DNA of 64,000 nucleotides from Voacanga thouarsii (Eukaryota; Streptophyta; Magnoliopsida; Gentianales; Apocynaceae), in the NCBI GenBank assembly GCA_026120185.1, contig JANUWF010001193.1, forward strand, positions 806,001 through 870,000, given 5' to 3'. Of the stretch, positions 61,872 to 64,000 are shown piece by piece (position 1 is the first letter of the stretch; the number at the start of each line of letters is the position of its first letter). The translations under genes and the position numbers were made by a program. The notes below the pieces were generated by a model. It did no database searches, had not been told where the DNA came from, and worked only from the letters and a program-made list of their open reading frames with translations.

Positions 61872-63571
61872 ATGGATTTCTTTGCAGCAGATTGGGTATT
61901 CGAAACGGTAAGACATCAGTGTAGGCTTGCCTGTTCATGTTTTACCAGATCTGGGAGTAATATTGTTGCTGCTTTTTTTTTTTTAATGTTTATTGTCCTG
62001 ATTAAATAGGAATCAGATAGTGCTGCTCTCTTTCAAGAATGGCAGATGAACTCTGCTGACAACCTTAATATCAACCCTTTCTCTCCCTCCAGCCTCATAA
62101 CGTATCCCACTTCAAGCACTGAGGTATCTCCTAATTCTAAAGTTTCTCAAGCTGATGTCTTCATATCAGAGAAGCAACCCAAGAACAACGTTTTCAACTG
62201 TAATAATGAAAACTACTCCTCTGGACAGAAAAGAAGCTCTCGGAAGGCTTATTCTTCTCCTTCTACCAACATTATTTCATTCGGGAACTTATCAGAAATC
62301 AGTACCCAAAATCCCTACCGAAATCTAGACCGCACTCGTAAGACTGAGGCAGAACTGATGCCTCTAGGAGAAATGAGCTCACCTCCTCCAATTTCTCCAG
62401 TCTCCATTCAACAATTATATGCAGCCCTGGGATATGAAGAGACTGTAAAAAGAAGCATCACTAGGTCACCTTTACAGGCTCAAGATCATGTTTTAGCAGA
62501 AAGAAAAAGGAGAGAGAAGCTGTCTGAGCTATTCGTATCTTTGGCAACCATGATTCCAGGACTAAAGAAGGTGCATATCAAACTAACACTATTTCTCTTT
62601 AGTCCATCACGATTTCTTTGTATTTCAGCAGTCGATCCTTACATGCTGATTTCTTTGAGACGACTAGAGCAGGGGCTAGATAGCGTGTCTATCTTTTATA
62701 TTTGAGACTAACCATATTCTCCTTTTGTACACTTCAATTGCATGCAGTTGGACAAGGCATCCATTCTTGAAAGGACTATCCATTATTTGAAAGAGCTGGA
62801 AGATCACCTAAGGGCACTTGAACAAGAGCAGAAGAAAAGGAAACATGAGGAATCAATTGTTCCTATATCTGCAAAGAGAACCCGCCGACTACTTTCCTCT
62901 AATGATCATGCCACCTCTTCATTGGATGAGAATTTTGACAGCAGCCTCGACCAGTCACTACCTCACATTGAAATAAGAATTTGCGATGGAAACGTGCTGA
63001 TAAGTCTCTACTGCAAGAAACGCACCGGGATTATAAGGGAAATTTTATGTGAAATCGAAAAACTTGATCTTTGCATCATCAACAGTAGTGTCATCCCATT
63101 CGGTGACACCACACTCCATATAAGCATCATCACAGAGGTATTTCTATTTCCTTTTCGCACTTGAACTTTGAAGTTTTAGATCTTAGATAATGATAGGCTA
63201 ATTTCCTCGGAGAATGAACATGGAAGTTTGAGCAGATGCAACACTTATTATAGTTCCCTCTATTTCCTTTTCGCACTTGAACTTTGAAGTTTTAGATCTT
63301 AGATAATGATAGGCTAATTTCCTAGGAGAATGAACATGGAAGTTTGAGCAGAAGCAACACTTATTATAGTTCCCTTTTTGTGAAAATATACTTCAAAGAA
63401 CAAACGTCCATGTTGCATTCCACATTCAATATCATTTTGTTCATAAAAAGTTAAATACATCCTGCTTAGTATATGCGTTTGATTTTGCTCCAGATGAATG
63501 CGGAATTCTGGATGGCGGAAGAGGATCTTGCAGAGAACATACGGCTGGCAATCCTAAAATTAACGTTATGA
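61872..63571 (+). CDS. bHLH transcription factor, subgroup IVa, copy 2
   Basis: Coding exons 61872-61907 (MDFFAADWVFET), 62010-62570, 62748-63137 and 63494-63571, all GT-AG and phase 0, giving 354 residues. A leader intron runs from 61645 to 61818. Exons 1 and 2 have exactly the lengths of the paralogue (36 and 561 nt). The basic region is again at His172 (HVLAERKRREKL), with Glu176 and Arg180. The HLH (MIPGLKK/LDKASILERTIHYL) and ACT-like C-terminus (VLISLYCKKRTGIIREILCE) are conserved. In the second helix GGAIKYLEQL of copy 1 is RTIHYLKEL here. No stop or shift. Likely a nuclear DNA-binding dimer, possibly heterodimerising with copy 1. Confidence 0.93.
63144..63375 (+). repeat. 116-bp tandem duplication in the last intron of bHLH gene 2
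   Basis: 63144-63259 and 63260-63375 differ at only a few positions. The first unit starts six bases after the 5' splice site, so the duplication leaves the donor single. A recent event, given the near identity. Confidence 0.95.
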
Positions 63572-63588
63572 TAGTGTTTCATACTACT

Positions 63589-63690
63589 AGGGAGCTGATA
63601 GTAGGGGCAGGAGCAGAGGTATTTTGCAAAACTACTTGCAAGTAGCTAGCTAGGGAGCTGATAGTGGGGGCAGGAGCAGAGGTATTTTGC
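63589..63690 (+). repeat. 63-bp tandem duplication in the bHLH gene 2 3' UTR
   Basis: 'agggagctgatagt' begins at 63589 and 63652, each followed by 'gggggcaggagcagaggta' (with one A/G difference) and 'ttttgc'. It lies just after the stop codon. An AATAAA at 63952-63957 is a possible polyadenylation signal downstream. Confidence 0.9.
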
Positions 63691-64000
63691 TTTAGATAAT
63701 TAATGTACATCCTTATGTAAAATGACATCGCTCTGTTTTGCGAGCTGGAAACGAAATCCAAAGCTCTCCAACTGTACTCTCCTGGATTCTGGACCTCGCA
63801 AGTTCTCATATAAATTTGACTGGAAATTTTACGATAAGGGAATCCAGTGCCACAATAACATATCTCAATTACTTGTGGGTAGGTCGACACTAATAGGACA
63901 GAATATAGATATTACAAACAATCACTGTACATTGCATAAATTTTTTTATTCAATAAAAACAATTTTATTTAAATTGACACGTTTGGGTTTTGAAGTACAT

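Overview
This is plant nuclear DNA, almost certainly from a eudicot. It has GT-AG introns, AT-rich intergenic sequence, plant-type retrotransposons and DNA transposons, and remnants of plant housekeeping genes. Nothing in it fixes the species. No prokaryotic or organellar gene was seen.

Layout. 1-2843: intact-looking last exon of a WDR5-like WD40 gene and its 3' flank. 3.2-20.2 kb: a graveyard of mobile elements: a minus-strand L1-type LINE, an LRR-kinase (BAM-like) exon fragment, a tandem TRIM-like LTR array, two decayed copia fragments, a CACTA transposase fragment and two gypsy-like fragments. 20.9-30.1 kb: a second, dead WDR5-like copy colinear with the start of the window, its intron and 3' flank each split by an RTE-clade LINE; one LINE carries an LTR-like insert and the other a MITE. 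30.1-37.9 kb: AT-rich DNA with a local duplication, one SYP2 syntaxin-like exon, two exons of a cohesin-loader SCC4/MAU2 homologue and a foldback element. 38.2-40.4 kb: a complete bHLH transcription factor gene. 41.0-49.8 kb: a complete-ended Mutator-like element (MULE) with about 105-bp TIRs and a 9-bp target duplication, holding a plant mobile domain (PMD) gene and a MURA-type transposase gene, both broken by stops. 50.9-52.8 kb: a MULE-type MITE and a non-autonomous CACTA element. 52.9-60.8 kb: a decayed minus-strand Ty1/copia element whose 5' LTR is truncated next to the target duplication. 61.6-63.6 kb: a second bHLH gene, tandem paralogue of the first.

The only two genes that look functional and complete are the bHLH pair (about 350 and 354 residues). 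They share strand, exon number, leader intron, an identical 561-nt exon and a CACGTG-containing promoter motif. Their layout and ACT-like C-terminus fit bHLH subgroup IVa (bHLH18/19/20/25/NAI1-like). The roughly 22 kb now between them is largely transposon insertions, so they are best read as an old tandem duplication pushed apart.

The most unusual object is the PMD-MULE. All four nonsense codons in its PMD gene and both in its transposase could come from single C-to-T or G-to-A changes. A short motif (TAGCGTCCT) is repeated in both orientations next to both TIRs and again just upstream of the transposase gene.
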